Shown here: piece after piece, positions 24,654 through 34,016 of the stretch
Numbering within the stretch: position 1 is the stretch's first letter
Layout of the letters: the number at the start of each line of letters is the position of its first letter
Assembly (NCBI GenBank): GCA_963702195.1
Contig: OY969725.1
Span: 2,418,001-2,482,000, forward strand
Length of the DNA stretch: 64,000 bases
Source of the DNA: AC-56 sp963702195
GTDB lineage: Bacteria; Actinomycetota; Thermoleophilia; Solirubrobacterales; 70-9
Reading direction: 5' to 3'
Notes under the pieces: model-generated
The model's input: only the letters and a program-made list of their open reading frames with translations
Database searches by the model: none
Told to the model about the DNA's origin: nothing
Program-made: the position numbers and the translations under genes

Positions 24654-25814
24654 GTGACAAGGACGAAGACGCAAGCTCAGGGGCGCGTGGCACGCACGGT
24701 GACGGCGATGCTCGCGGTCTCCTTCGTGCTCGCCGTCGTGGCGGCGACCGCCAACGCGGGCGCCAGGGGATTCGTCGGGGCCGTGGATCCGTTCGCGCTT
24801 CGCTGTGACTCCGGCCTGCTGGGCACCGGGGTCTTCGCGAAGAAGGGCAACTGCCTCGCGGACCGCGACCTGAAGCGGATGCAGAACAGCCGGATCAAGA
24901 CCGTCCGCTGGGGCTTTCGCTGGTCGGAGGTGGAGAAGGTCAAGGGCACCTTCGACTGGCGAATCACCGACGAGACGATCGGGGCGCTCGCCAACCGCGG
25001 CATCTGGGTCCTGCCGGTGGTCGCCGGCTCGCCCGCGTGGGCCGCGCGCACCTATGGCACGGCGCCGCTGAAGACGAAGGCGGCGCGAAAGGGCTGGCGG
25101 AAGTTCCTGAAGGCCGCGGTCAAGCGTTACGGACCCGGCGGCAGCTACTGGACGAGCCCGACCCTTTACCGAGACGCGTACCCGAACGCCAAGCCGCGGC
25201 CGATCAAGGCTTGGCAGATCTGGAATGAGCAGAACATCAAGCACGGAGCGCAGCACGTGAAGCCGCGCAAGTACAGGAGGCTGGTGCGGCTCGCCCACCA
25301 CGCGATCGGGAAGGTGGACCCCGAGGCCAAGATCGTGCTCGGCGGGATGCCCGGATACGTGCACACGCACGCGTGGGTCTATCTCAAGCAGCTCTACAAG
25401 CACAAGCGCTTCCGCCACAAGTTCGACGTCGTGGCGCTCCATCCATACGCGCCCACCGTCGGCGACGTCCTGGTCCAGATCGACCGGATGCGCAAGGTGA
25501 TGAAGCGGCATCACGACGGGCACGCTCCTCTGTGGATCACCGAGCTCGGCTGGGGCTCGAAGCCCCCGCGCAAGAGCCAGCCGATCAACCAGGGGCCGCA
25601 GGGACAGAAACAGCTCCTCAAGGCGACCTTCCCGCTGCTGAGGAAGTACAGGCATCTCTGGCGCTTAAGGCACATGTACTGGTTCCGCTGGCGCGATCCG
25701 CCGCCGGGAACCCCCGGGTGCACGTTCTGCTCGAGCTCGGGGCTCTTCCAGAGCGACCAGGACCCAAAGCCGTCCTGGCATGCGTTCAAGCACGTCGTCA
25801 GATCTCACCGCTGA
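24654..25814 (+). CDS. Secreted clan-A glycoside hydrolase (GH39/GH5-like)
   Basis: 386 residues. The signal peptide (VTAMLAVSFVLAVVAATANA) leads into a TIM-barrel. Candidate acid/base is E192 in WNEQN and candidate nucleophile is E297 in ITELGWGS, the strand-4 and strand-7 glutamates of clan GH-A. Early barrel text: VRWGFRWSEVEKVKGTFDW. Several late cysteines suggest disulfides. The product is probably an extracellular beta-glycosidase; substrate unknown. GTG 24654 is preceded by a purine-rich GGGGACGTGGA site; the longer frame upstream is non-coding. Adjacent to another secreted hydrolase downstream. Confidence 0.8.
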   Translation: MTRTKTQAQGRVARTVTAMLAVSFVLAVVAATANAGARGFVGAVDPFALRCDSGLLGTGVFAKKGNCLADRDLKRMQNSRIKTVRWGFRWSEVEKVKGTFDWRITDETIGALANRGIWVLPVVAGSPAWAARTYGTAPLKTKAARKGWRKFLKAAVKRYGPGGSYWTSPTLYRDAYPNAKPRPIKAWQIWNEQNIKHGAQHVKPRKYRRLVRLAHHAIGKVDPEAKIVLGGMPGYVHTHAWVYLKQLYKHKRFRHKFDVVALHPYAPTVGDVLVQIDRMRKVMKRHHDGHAPLWITELGWGSKPPRKSQPINQGPQGQKQLLKATFPLLRKYRHLWRLRHMYWFRWRDPPPGTPGCTFCSSSGLFQSDQDPKPSWHAFKHVVRSHR

Positions 25815-25861
25815 CCTGCCGGGCGCCTCCGGCGGCGAGTGTCTGATAGCACTCCGGTCCA

Positions 25862-27790
25862 GTGCGAGTGGGCAGAGTACGAGTACGTCGCGCCGGGTTG
25901 GCGCTGGCCGTCGCCACTGCGACCGTCGGCCTCGCGCTCACCGCGGCGGGCGGGGCGGCCGCCGGGGGCAATGGGCGGACTGAGCTTGGCGGGGGGCTCC
26001 TGCCGTTCGCCACGAATTCGCGCGAGCTCCGGGACGCGCGCGGCACGGTCGCCTTCTCCGTCGCCCTGCGGTGGCGAGACGAAGCCGGGCTCGATCGCTT
26101 GAACGCGGCCGTCTCGGATCCGGCCAGCCCGAGCTATGCGCGCTACCTCTCCCCCGATCAATTCCGCGAACGGTTCTCGCCGACGGGGGCCCAGGTGGGC
26201 GCCGTGCGGAGGTGGCTCGAGGACCAGGGGCTGAGCGTCACAGGGGTCTCGGCAAACCGGATGTTGATCGACGCGACGGGCAGCGTCCGGCAGGTCGACC
26301 GGGCCTTCGACACCTCCCTGCGGATCTACCGGACCCAGGGCCAAGAGCTTCAGGCCACCGCGAGGCCGGCCTCGGTCCCGTCGCGATTCGCGCCCGCGAT
26401 CCTCGCAATCGTCGGGCTCGACGAGAGCCGCTTCTCGCCGATGACCGAATTCGCGGCGCCGCCGAGCCCGGCACACCGTTCGGCGGGCCCGTGCTCGCAC
26501 TTCTGGGGGGAGAGGATCGCCCGACACCAGCCGAGCGCATACGGGTCGAAGCGGCCGTGGGCTGTGTGTGGATACCGGCCGCGTCAGTTTCAGTCGGTGT
26601 ACGGCGTGAGGCACCGGATCAAGGCCGGAAAGGACGGCTCGGGCCAGCGGATCGCGATCGTCGACGCCTTCAAGTCACCCACCCTGCGCGACGACCTGAC
26701 GGAGTACAGCCGCCGCCACGGGCTGCCGCCTCCGCGCCTCACGGTGAAGCGATTCCACGGCTGCCAACCGCCGTGTGGGGCCAACATCCAGCAACAGTGG
26801 TACGGCGAGCAGACGCTTGACGTCGAGGCCACGCACACGATGGCGCCTGGGGCCCGGCTGATGTTCTTCGGCGCGGCCGATCAGGGGCGCGGGCTGCTCA
26901 AGGCCGTGAACTGGATCGTCTCTCACCGGGCGGCCCGGATCGTGACGAACTCCTACGGCTATCCGGACGCCCTGAACCCAAAGGGGTTGATCGTGACCGA
27001 GGAGCAGACTGCCAAGCAGGCGATCGCCGAGGGCATCGGCCTCTACTTCTCCACCGGCGACCACGGCGACAACAAGGCCGCGTTCGGCTACGTGACGACG
27101 GACTATCCGGCCTCCAGCCCCCACGTGACGGCCATGGGCGGCGACACCCTCGCCATCGGGCCGTCGCACAACTATCGGTTCGAGACCGCGTGGGGCCTGC
27201 ACGCCTCGGACCTCGTCGGCGGGGATTGGCAGCCGGCTCTGCCGGGCCCGTTCCAGAGCGGCGGCACCGGCGGGACCACGCGCCTGTTCTCCGAGCCCGG
27301 CTACCAGAAGGGCGTCGTACCCGGGAGGATCGCCAAGCGTTGGGGCGGACGTGGACGGGTGGTTCCCGACATCTCGATGGACGGCGATCCGAGCACCGGG
27401 TTCCTGGTCGGCCAGACGCAGACGTTCCCCGACGGCTCTGTGCGCTACAGCCAGTACCCGATCGGCGGGACGAGCGTGGCGTCACCGCTCTTCGCCGGCT
27501 ACATGGCCCTGGCGGACCAGGCGGCCGGCTTCCACCACGGCTTCGTCAATCCCGCGTTGTACCGGCTCTACGGCGGCAGGCCGCTCCGTGACGTTCGGGC
27601 CGTGCGGACCAATCTCGCTCAGGTGCTGAACGTCTTCGCCAACGGCGTCAACGGTCAGGACGGCATCCACGCGGTCCTCCTTACCGGAGACATGGACTCC
27701 TCCCTCACGGCGGCGAAGGGCTTCGACAACGCGACCGGCCTCGGCAGCCCCCGCGGGGATCGGCTCCTGCGCGCGCTGAAGCGGCGCTAG
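25862..27790 (+). CDS. Secreted sedolisin (S53, pro-kumamolisin-type) serine protease
   Basis: 642 residues. Signal peptide (LALAVATATVGLALTAAGGA), then the S53 activation prodomain (~45-190, with LNAAVSDPASPSYARYLSPD and RFSPTGAQ), then the catalytic domain. Catalytic set: E316 and D320 in GEQTLDVEATH, oxyanion Asp D400 in STGDHGD, nucleophile S538 in GGTSVASPLFAGY. S53 enzymes are acid-active endopeptidases. The protein should be exported and self-cleaved. GTG start with no strong ribosome site. It lies 47 bp after the glycoside hydrolase. Confidence 0.93.
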   Translation: MRVGRVRVRRAGLALAVATATVGLALTAAGGAAAGGNGRTELGGGLLPFATNSRELRDARGTVAFSVALRWRDEAGLDRLNAAVSDPASPSYARYLSPDQFRERFSPTGAQVGAVRRWLEDQGLSVTGVSANRMLIDATGSVRQVDRAFDTSLRIYRTQGQELQATARPASVPSRFAPAILAIVGLDESRFSPMTEFAAPPSPAHRSAGPCSHFWGERIARHQPSAYGSKRPWAVCGYRPRQFQSVYGVRHRIKAGKDGSGQRIAIVDAFKSPTLRDDLTEYSRRHGLPPPRLTVKRFHGCQPPCGANIQQQWYGEQTLDVEATHTMAPGARLMFFGAADQGRGLLKAVNWIVSHRAARIVTNSYGYPDALNPKGLIVTEEQTAKQAIAEGIGLYFSTGDHGDNKAAFGYVTTDYPASSPHVTAMGGDTLAIGPSHNYRFETAWGLHASDLVGGDWQPALPGPFQSGGTGGTTRLFSEPGYQKGVVPGRIAKRWGGRGRVVPDISMDGDPSTGFLVGQTQTFPDGSVRYSQYPIGGTSVASPLFAGYMALADQAAGFHHGFVNPALYRLYGGRPLRDVRAVRTNLAQVLNVFANGVNGQDGIHAVLLTGDMDSSLTAAKGFDNATGLGSPRGDRLLRALKRR

Positions 27791-27836
27791 CGGCGGCGAC
27801 ATCCCCTCGCGCCGAGGCGCGGATACGCTGGCCGCC

Positions 27837-28793
27837 GTGCGCGTCCTGGTGGTCACCAACATCACCCCCGACGAGCAGGCGCCGTGGCGCGGGCAGTTCG
27901 TCCGTGACCAGGTCGACGCGCTGCGACGAGCCGGAGTGAACGTGGAGCTCCACTCCTTCCCCGCCGGGACCCGCAGCTACCCGCGGGCGGTGGGATCGAT
28001 CCGGCGCATCCTGCGCCGCGAGCGCTTCGACCTGGTTCACGCGCACTTCGGCCTCGCGGGCTGGTGCGCGGCCCTGGCCGGCGCGCGGCCGCTCGTCGTG
28101 ACCTTCCACGGCACCGACGTCCGCCATCCCGCGACCGGATTCCTGTCACGGCGCCTCGTCGGCAGGCTGGACCTGATCGCCGCGGCATCGCGTGCACTGT
28201 TCAGCCCCGAGGGCGGGCGCCCGGCGCTCCCTCGGCGCCCCGGCGTGAACGCGGTGCTCCCGTGCGGCGCGGACCTCGAGCGCTTCCGCCCGGCGTCGCG
28301 CGCCGAGGCACGCGAGCGGCTCGGGCTCGATCCGGATGGCCGCTTCCTGCTGTTTCCCGCCTCACCGTCGCGGCAGGTCAAGCGGTTCGACCGCGCCCAG
28401 GAGGTCGCCGCGCGACTCGACGCCAAGCTCCTTTCCGGCGACGGCGTCGCCTCGGGGGAGATGCCGGCCTGGATGAACGCCGCGAACGCGGTGGTGGTCA
28501 CCTCCGACAACGAGGGCTTCGGCATGGTGGCGGTGGAGGCCCTGGCCTGCAACGTCCCGGTGCTCTCGACTCCGGTGGGAATCGCGCCGTTCCTCCTGCA
28601 CGGCGTGGACGGCTGCCTCGCCGCGCCGTTCGACGCCGGCGCGTGGGCCGAAGCGATCCGGCCACACCTCGCCGCGGCCGATCCGCGAATCGCCGGCCGC
28701 GACCGCGCTGCATGGTTCTCGGCCGAGCTCATGGCCGAGCGCGTGATCGTGGCATACGACGAGCTGCTCGAACGCGGCCAGGATCTTTCGTAG
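27837..28793 (+). CDS. GT4-family glycosyltransferase
   Basis: 318 residues, somewhat short for GT4 (usually 350-400). N-domain: LVVTNITPDEQAPWRGQFV, with the acceptor-side GQF loop, DLVHAHFGLAGW and VVTFHGTD. C-domain: VTSDNEGFGMVAVEALACNV, the ExFGxxxxEA nucleotide-sugar motif, then PVGIAPFLLHG. It transfers a sugar from an activated nucleotide, retaining configuration, probably to a lipid or cell-surface acceptor in the cytosol. Start GTG 27837. It lies 12 bp before the large coiled-coil gene, so co-expression is likely. Confidence 0.88.
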   Translation: MRVLVVTNITPDEQAPWRGQFVRDQVDALRRAGVNVELHSFPAGTRSYPRAVGSIRRILRRERFDLVHAHFGLAGWCAALAGARPLVVTFHGTDVRHPATGFLSRRLVGRLDLIAAASRALFSPEGGRPALPRRPGVNAVLPCGADLERFRPASRAEARERLGLDPDGRFLLFPASPSRQVKRFDRAQEVAARLDAKLLSGDGVASGEMPAWMNAANAVVVTSDNEGFGMVAVEALACNVPVLSTPVGIAPFLLHGVDGCLAAPFDAGAWAEAIRPHLAAADPRIAGRDRAAWFSAELMAERVIVAYDELLERGQDLS

Positions 28794-28805
28794 AGTGCGT
28801 GACAC

Positions 28806-31511
28806 ATGGCACGCCGCCGAGGAATCTTCAGGAGGAGCTCCGACTCCGAAGGTGGCAAGGGAGATGAATCGCCGCCGGACGCCGACCCCGGGGATGACTT
28901 CGAGCCGTCGCCCACCGACGCCGGGAAGGAGATGCCGGCGACCCAGGAGTGGCAGGTCGGCGATGAGGGGCCCGGGCCGGACGATGAGCCACCGGAGCCG
29001 GAGGCCGAGGTGACCGACGCCAACCCCGAGCCCCCCGACGAGGCGCCCGAGCCGCCGGCGCGACGCGGGGACACCGCGGAGCGGATCCGGGTCGCGGCCG
29101 CGGATGCGGCCGACGCCGCCGAGCAGCGCTCCGTCGAGGAGATCCTGGCCCTGGAGGAGGACCTCGAGCGGGCCAAGGTCGAGGCCGCCGCGAAGCTGGA
29201 GGAGCTCGAGGGTCGGCTCACCGGCATGGAGGAGCGCGCCGCGAGCGCCGAGCGAGAGGCGCACGAGGCCCGCGACCAGGCCGCAACGCTCGAGCGGGAG
29301 CTCGCCGATGCACGTGAGCGTGCCCAGGCGCCGGCGCCGCCCGCCCCCTCCGTGGACGAAGCGGAGATCGAGCGACGGGTCGCGGCCGAGCGCGAGCGGC
29401 TGGAGCACGAGCTTGAGGAGCGGACGCACTCAGCCGAGCGCGCTCCCGCGCCGCTTCCGGGCGATGCGAGCGCGTCCCAGGCCGTCCAGGAGGCGCTGGG
29501 CCAGGTCCAGGAGGCCGAGGCGCGGGCGACCGCGGCGAAGCAGGCGCAGGTGGAAGCCGAGCGGAGGCTGCGATCGGAGGCCGATCGGCGGGTGGCGGCG
29601 GAGACCGCGGATGTGCGTCGCGAGCTCGAGACTCTCCGGGCCCAGGTCGAAGAGCAGGTGCGTGAGGCCTCCGAGCGCGGCAGGCAGGAGGCCGCGGAGG
29701 AGGCTGAGGCCAGCGCGGACGAGCGGGCCCGCGAGGCCACCGAGGCCGCCCGGCGCGAGATCGAGGAGATGTCCCTCCAGTCCGCTGAGACGACCCGCCG
29801 CCAGATCGAGGAGACCGCGCGCTCCGACGCGCAGGCCGGTGCGAAGGCGGAGATCGACCGGATCCGCGAAGAAGCCGAGGAGCGCACCCGCCTCGAGGTC
29901 GAGGCGGCGCGGTCCGCCGCTGAGGAGCGGTTCGCCGCCGAGCTCCGGATGCGCACCGACGAGCTTGCCTCCGAGCGCGAGGAGAAGACGAGGCTCGTCG
30001 AGAGCTCCGACCGCCGCCTCGCCGAGATCGAGGAGCGCGCGGTCGCCGCGGCCGATCGGGTCGCCGCCGCCGAGCAGGAGCTCGCGCAGGAAGCGGAGCG
30101 GCTTCGCGCGGAGGCCGAGCGGCTGATCCAGGCCGAGACCGAGCGCGCCGAGAAGGAGGCCACGGCCGCCGCCGACGCCCGCGTGCGCGACCGCGAGCAG
30201 GAGCTCGAGCAGGCAACCACGGAGGCAAGGGAGTCGATCGCCGCCGCCGAGATGCGCTCCGAGAACGCAATCGCGGCGGCGGAACAGCGCATCGCCCAGA
30301 CCGAGGAGCGCGCGAAGCGCGACCTCGACCAAGCTCAGCAGGAGGCCGATCAGCGGGTGCTGCGCGAGACCGAGGCGGCGCGCGCCGAGACCGAGGAGCG
30401 CGTGCGGACCGAGGAGGCGGAGCGGCTTCGCGCCGAGACTGAGCGCCTGCGAGCCGAGGCGGAGCAGGCCCAGGCGGATGCCGTCGCGGCCACCCGGGCG
30501 GAGATCGAGAAGTCCGCCGAGGAGCGGATCGCCGCCGTTACCGCCGAGCTGAACGCCGAGCGCGCCGAGCGCGCGCGAGCCGTTGCCGCGGCCGAGCGCC
30601 GGGTGCAGGAGGCCGAGGAGCGCTCCCGGGCGGCGGAGAGCGCCGCGGCCTCCACCGCGGTGGAGGCCAGGACGGCTGCCTCCGAGTGGCTACGCGGCCA
30701 GGTCCAGGCGCTGCGCCAGGAGGGCGAGGCGAAGGCCCGCCAGCAGGCTCGCGAGGCCGTCGCCGAGGCCGATCAGCGGGCCGCCGAGCGCACCGAGGCG
30801 CAGCTGGCCCAGCAGGCCGACCGCCTCCGGGCCGAATCCGACGCGAGGGTCGCGAAGGAGGTCGCCTCCGCACGGGAGGGCGCCGAGCGCGAGGCCCGGG
30901 AGTCCTACCGGATCCGCGAGGAGGAGATCGAGCGCGCGAAGGCCGCGATCGAGGGCGAGCTCGCCGCGACCCGCCGACAGCTCGACGAGGCCCACGACCG
31001 GGCACTCGCCGCAGAACGGCGGGCGACCCAGATCGAGTCCGAGACCGCCCGCGAGGTGGAACGCGAACGCGAGCTGCGGTTCAAGGCGATCGAGGGCCGG
31101 ATCGGCGACGTGACGGACATGGCGAGCGGTGCGACCGAGCGCGCCCGGGCCACCGACGTCGGCTCCCCGGCGGCAGGTCCGCCACCGGCGCCGCCCGTCG
31201 AGGCCCCCGAGCCGGAGCCCAAGCCCGAGCCGAAGCCGCGGACGCCGCGGCGCCGGAGCCCGCGCAAGCCGAAGGCCGACTCCGACGAGCAGGAGTCCGA
31301 ACCGGCACCGACGATCGCCGGTGGGCCCGTCAGCCTCTCGAGCGCCAGCTTCGACGACCTTCGCGGGCTGGGCCTGTCGGTCACCCAGGCCAAGCGGATC
31401 CTGGACTTCCGGGAGCGCCTGGGCGGCTTCGACTCGATCGACGACCTCGACTATGTGCCGGGGTTCCCCAGGTCGGTCCTGGTGGAGCTCAAGGACCGGG
31501 TGACGCTCTAA
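28806..31511 (+). CDS. 901-residue coiled-coil protein with C-terminal helix-hairpin-helix
   Basis: Residues 1-90 are acidic, Pro-rich and low-complexity. Residues ~90-770 form an almost unbroken Ala/Glu/Arg heptad coiled coil. A Pro/Lys/Arg linker (~785-835: PEPEPKPEPKPRTPRRRSPR) then leads to a ~60-residue helix-hairpin-helix (SASFDDLRGLGLSVTQAKRI, then FRERLGGFDSIDDLDYVPGF) like that of ComEA or other HhH DNA-binding proteins. There is no ATPase head, so it is not an SMC protein. No signal peptide or membrane span. It may be a structural rod that touches DNA or another HhH ligand. Function unknown. Confidence 0.85.
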   Translation: MARRRGIFRRSSDSEGGKGDESPPDADPGDDFEPSPTDAGKEMPATQEWQVGDEGPGPDDEPPEPEAEVTDANPEPPDEAPEPPARRGDTAERIRVAAADAADAAEQRSVEEILALEEDLERAKVEAAAKLEELEGRLTGMEERAASAEREAHEARDQAATLERELADARERAQAPAPPAPSVDEAEIERRVAAERERLEHELEERTHSAERAPAPLPGDASASQAVQEALGQVQEAEARATAAKQAQVEAERRLRSEADRRVAAETADVRRELETLRAQVEEQVREASERGRQEAAEEAEASADERAREATEAARREIEEMSLQSAETTRRQIEETARSDAQAGAKAEIDRIREEAEERTRLEVEAARSAAEERFAAELRMRTDELASEREEKTRLVESSDRRLAEIEERAVAAADRVAAAEQELAQEAERLRAEAERLIQAETERAEKEATAAADARVRDREQELEQATTEARESIAAAEMRSENAIAAAEQRIAQTEERAKRDLDQAQQEADQRVLRETEAARAETEERVRTEEAERLRAETERLRAEAEQAQADAVAATRAEIEKSAEERIAAVTAELNAERAERARAVAAAERRVQEAEERSRAAESAAASTAVEARTAASEWLRGQVQALRQEGEAKARQQAREAVAEADQRAAERTEAQLAQQADRLRAESDARVAKEVASAREGAEREARESYRIREEEIERAKAAIEGELAATRRQLDEAHDRALAAERRATQIESETAREVERERELRFKAIEGRIGDVTDMASGATERARATDVGSPAAGPPPAPPVEAPEPEPKPEPKPRTPRRRSPRKPKADSDEQESEPAPTIAGGPVSLSSASFDDLRGLGLSVTQAKRILDFRERLGGFDSIDDLDYVPGFPRSVLVELKDRVTL

Positions 31512-31514
31512 CCC

Positions 31515-32543
31515 TCAGGCCGAGAGCGCCGGCCACCGGTCCCGGTGGCGCTCGGCGTACGGCTGCGCGGGCGCGACCGGCGCCGCGGCTGGCTCGCCGT
31601 CCCCCTCGAGCGCCTCGACCGTAGCGAGCACCGACTCCGCGAGGGCGTCCGGGGCGTAGCCGCCCTCCAGGCAGACGAGCACCGGGACGTCCAGCTCCGC
31701 CGCGAGGTCCCGCGTCGACGCGGCCATGTCCGCGAAGCCCTGCGTGTCCACGGAGCACTCCGCGAGCGGGTCTCGGCGGTGCGCGTCGTAACCCGCGGAG
31801 ATCGCGACGAGACCTGGACGGAAGTCGCGCCCGATCGGTACGACCACGTGCTGCACCAGCGCGAGAAACTCATCCGTCCCCGAGCCCGGTGGAACCGGGA
31901 GGTTGACGGTGTAGCCCTCGCCGGCTCCGGTCCCCACGTACTCGGCGGGGCCCGTGCCCGGATACAGCGGCCACTGGTGGATGCTCGCGTATAGGACCTC
32001 GTCGGAGCCGGCGAAGATCGCTTCGGTCCCGTTGCCGTGGTGGACGTCCCAGTCGAGCACCAGAACCCGCTCGGCACCTCCGGCCTCGATCGCGTGCGCG
32101 GACGCGACCGCCACGTTGTTGAAGAGGCAGAACCCCATCGCGCGGGCGGCCTCCGCGTGGTGCCCGGGCGGGCGCAGGCCGCAGAACGCGAAGGTGTCCT
32201 CGCCGGCAAGGAGGCGGTCCACCGCGTCGACCGCGCCTCCGGCGGCGTGCAGTGCCGCCTCGAACGAGCCCTCGCTGGCGATCGTGTCGACGTCGATCAT
32301 GCCGCCGCCGCGCGCCGAGAAGTCCTCGATCGCTTCGACGTGATCCGGGCTATGGACTCGCGTGAGCTGCTCGCGAGTCGCGGCCGGGGCCTCGATGCGC
32401 TCGAGCCCGGGCCAGGCGGCCTCCTCGAGCTTCGCCTCGATCGCGCGAATCCGGGACGCGTTCTCCGGATGGGCGCCGGTGTCGTGCTCCAGCGAGCTCG
32501 GATGGGAGAGGTAGAGCCCCACGGTCGCGGATACCGTATCCAT
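31515..32543 (-). CDS. Histone-deacetylase-family (AcuC/HDAC-like) deacetylase
   Basis: 342 residues, full length. Catalytic signatures: LRPPGHHAEAARAMGFCLFN (His-His pair), VLVLDWDVHHGNGT (Zn-binding Asp and His), SAGYDAHRRDPLAE (second Zn Asp) and LEGGYAPDAL. Zinc-dependent amidohydrolase acting on acetyl-lysine or acetyl-polyamines. NAD is not used despite the divergent nadB neighbour, whose proposed start is 3 bp away. Cytosolic, no signal peptide. It converges with the coiled-coil gene with 3 bp between the stops. Confidence 0.92.
   Translation of the reverse strand: MDTVSATVGLYLSHPSSLEHDTGAHPENASRIRAIEAKLEEAAWPGLERIEAPAATREQLTRVHSPDHVEAIEDFSARGGGMIDVDTIASEGSFEAALHAAGGAVDAVDRLLAGEDTFAFCGLRPPGHHAEAARAMGFCLFNNVAVASAHAIEAGGAERVLVLDWDVHHGNGTEAIFAGSDEVLYASIHQWPLYPGTGPAEYVGTGAGEGYTVNLPVPPGSGTDEFLALVQHVVVPIGRDFRPGLVAISAGYDAHRRDPLAECSVDTQGFADMAASTRDLAAELDVPVLVCLEGGYAPDALAESVLATVEALEGDGEPAAAPVAPAQPYAERHRDRWPALSA
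32529..32541. promoter_or_regulatory. 13-bp palindrome in the HDAC/nadB divergent gap
   Basis: GGATAC C GTATCC is a perfect inverted repeat that overlaps the HDAC start codon and lies just before the nadB TTG. With only 3 bp between the coding regions, a shared control site must overlap coding sequence. Chance occurrence is possible. Confidence 0.25.
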
Positions 32544-32546
32544 GCC

Positions 32547-34016
32547 TTGAGCGGCCCAGCGGAAAGCGACCCGGAACGAATCAATACCGACGTCGTGGTG
32601 GTCGGGGGCGGGGCCGCCGGCCTCTATGTCGCGCTGCGGGCGGCCGAGCAGGGCGCCGCCGTGACCCTGGTCTCGCGCAAGCCGCTAACCGAGAGCGCGA
32701 GCTTCTGGGCCCAGGGCGGACTGGCGGCGGCGCTCGCCGCCGACGATTCGCCGGCCCGGCACGCCCAGGACACGCTCAACGCCGGCCGCGGCCTCTGCCG
32801 CTCGGAGGCCGTGGAGGTCCTCACGCGCGAGGCGCCTGCGGCCGTGACCGAGCTTCGCGAGCGCGGGGTCCACTTCGACGAGGACCCGAATGGCGACCTC
32901 TCCCTCGCCCTCGAGGGCGGACACTCGGCCCGGCGCATAGTCCACGCGGGCGGAGCGCAGACGGGCCGCGCCATCACGGGCCGGCTCGCCGAGATCGTCG
33001 GCGCGGACGATCGGATTCGCGTGCTCGAGCAGACCTCGGTGCTCGCCCTGTGGAGCGACGGCAACACCTGCGCGGGCGTGGTCACCGACGCGGGGCGGGT
33101 CGCGGCACGGGCCACGGTGCTGGCGACCGGCGGCGGGGCCGCGCTGTGGAAGCGGACCACGAACCCATGGGGGGCGATCGGCGCCGGTGCGGTGCTCGCC
33201 CACGCCGCCGGTGCGGCGCTCGCGGATCTGGAGTTCTGCCAGTTCCACCCGACGGCCCTCGCACTTCCAGGCACCGAGTACGACGGAACCCTGCTCACCG
33301 AGGCGCTGCGCGGCGAGGGAGCCGAGCTGCTCGACGCCTCAGGCAGGCGGTTCACCGACGAGCTCGCTGCCCGCGATCAGGTCACGGCCGCAATCCTCGA
33401 CCGGATGGTGGCCGACGGCTCGCGCCACGTGGCGCTCGACCTGCGATCGATCTCCGACGAGGGCTTCCCGAACGTCTTCGCAGCCTGCCGCGCGGCCGGC
33501 CTCGACCCGCAGGCCGAGCCGGTCCCGGTCGCCCCCGCCGCTCACTACCTGATGGGCGGCGTGGTCTGCGACATAAACGGCGCCACGACGCTCCCGGGCC
33601 TCTACGCCGTCGGCGAGTGCGCCTGTAGCGGCGTGCACGGCGCCAACCGCCTGGCATCCAACTCACTGAGCGAATGCTTCGTGTTCGGAGCCCGGGCGGC
33701 GAGTGCGGCCGCCGCCGCGATCCCGCCCGTCGAGGGGCCGCCGCCCGTACCGACCTGGAGATTCGAGCCGCCCACCGCCGAGACCCGCGGATCCGTCTGG
33801 CGCCATGCCGGGCCGCAGCGCGATGCCTCCTCGCTCGAGCCGCTGCTGGACGACCCCTATCCGCTCGCGCGGCTCATCGCACGAGCGGCCCTCGAGCGCC
33901 GCGAGTCGCGCGGCCCGCACCGCCGCACCGACCACCCACTCCAGGACCCCGACCTGGACGGCGTGCACGTGGTGATCCACGCCGACGAGTCGCTCCAAAC
34001 AGAGCGCTGGGCCTAG
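32547..34016 (+). CDS. nadB: L-aspartate oxidase
   Basis: 489 residues, slightly shorter than E. coli NadB. FAD Rossmann motif VVVVGGGAAGLYVALRAAEQ, then SFWAQGGLAAALAADDSP, the NadB active-site loop EFCQFHPTAL, substrate residues RGEGAELLDASGRRF, the H/Y motif APAAHYLMGGV and the C-terminal GANRLASNSLSECFVFGARA. Oxidises L-aspartate to iminoaspartate, the first step of NAD synthesis. No nadA or nadC is in the window. TTG 32547 is the first usable start and lacks a ribosome site, so the mRNA may be leaderless. Confidence 0.95.
   Translation: MSGPAESDPERINTDVVVVGGGAAGLYVALRAAEQGAAVTLVSRKPLTESASFWAQGGLAAALAADDSPARHAQDTLNAGRGLCRSEAVEVLTREAPAAVTELRERGVHFDEDPNGDLSLALEGGHSARRIVHAGGAQTGRAITGRLAEIVGADDRIRVLEQTSVLALWSDGNTCAGVVTDAGRVAARATVLATGGGAALWKRTTNPWGAIGAGAVLAHAAGAALADLEFCQFHPTALALPGTEYDGTLLTEALRGEGAELLDASGRRFTDELAARDQVTAAILDRMVADGSRHVALDLRSISDEGFPNVFAACRAAGLDPQAEPVPVAPAAHYLMGGVVCDINGATTLPGLYAVGECACSGVHGANRLASNSLSECFVFGARAASAAAAAIPPVEGPPPVPTWRFEPPTAETRGSVWRHAGPQRDASSLEPLLDDPYPLARLIARAALERRESRGPHRRTDHPLQDPDLDGVHVVIHADESLQTERWA

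Noticed and set aside
28037..30292. 751-codon antisense frame opposite the coiled-coil gene, Ser/Ala/Arg-rich
   Set aside because: It is the complement of GAG/GCG/CGC-rich heptad codons. Composition is monotonous and it lacks any domain; the plus strand gives a coherent coiled coil plus HhH.
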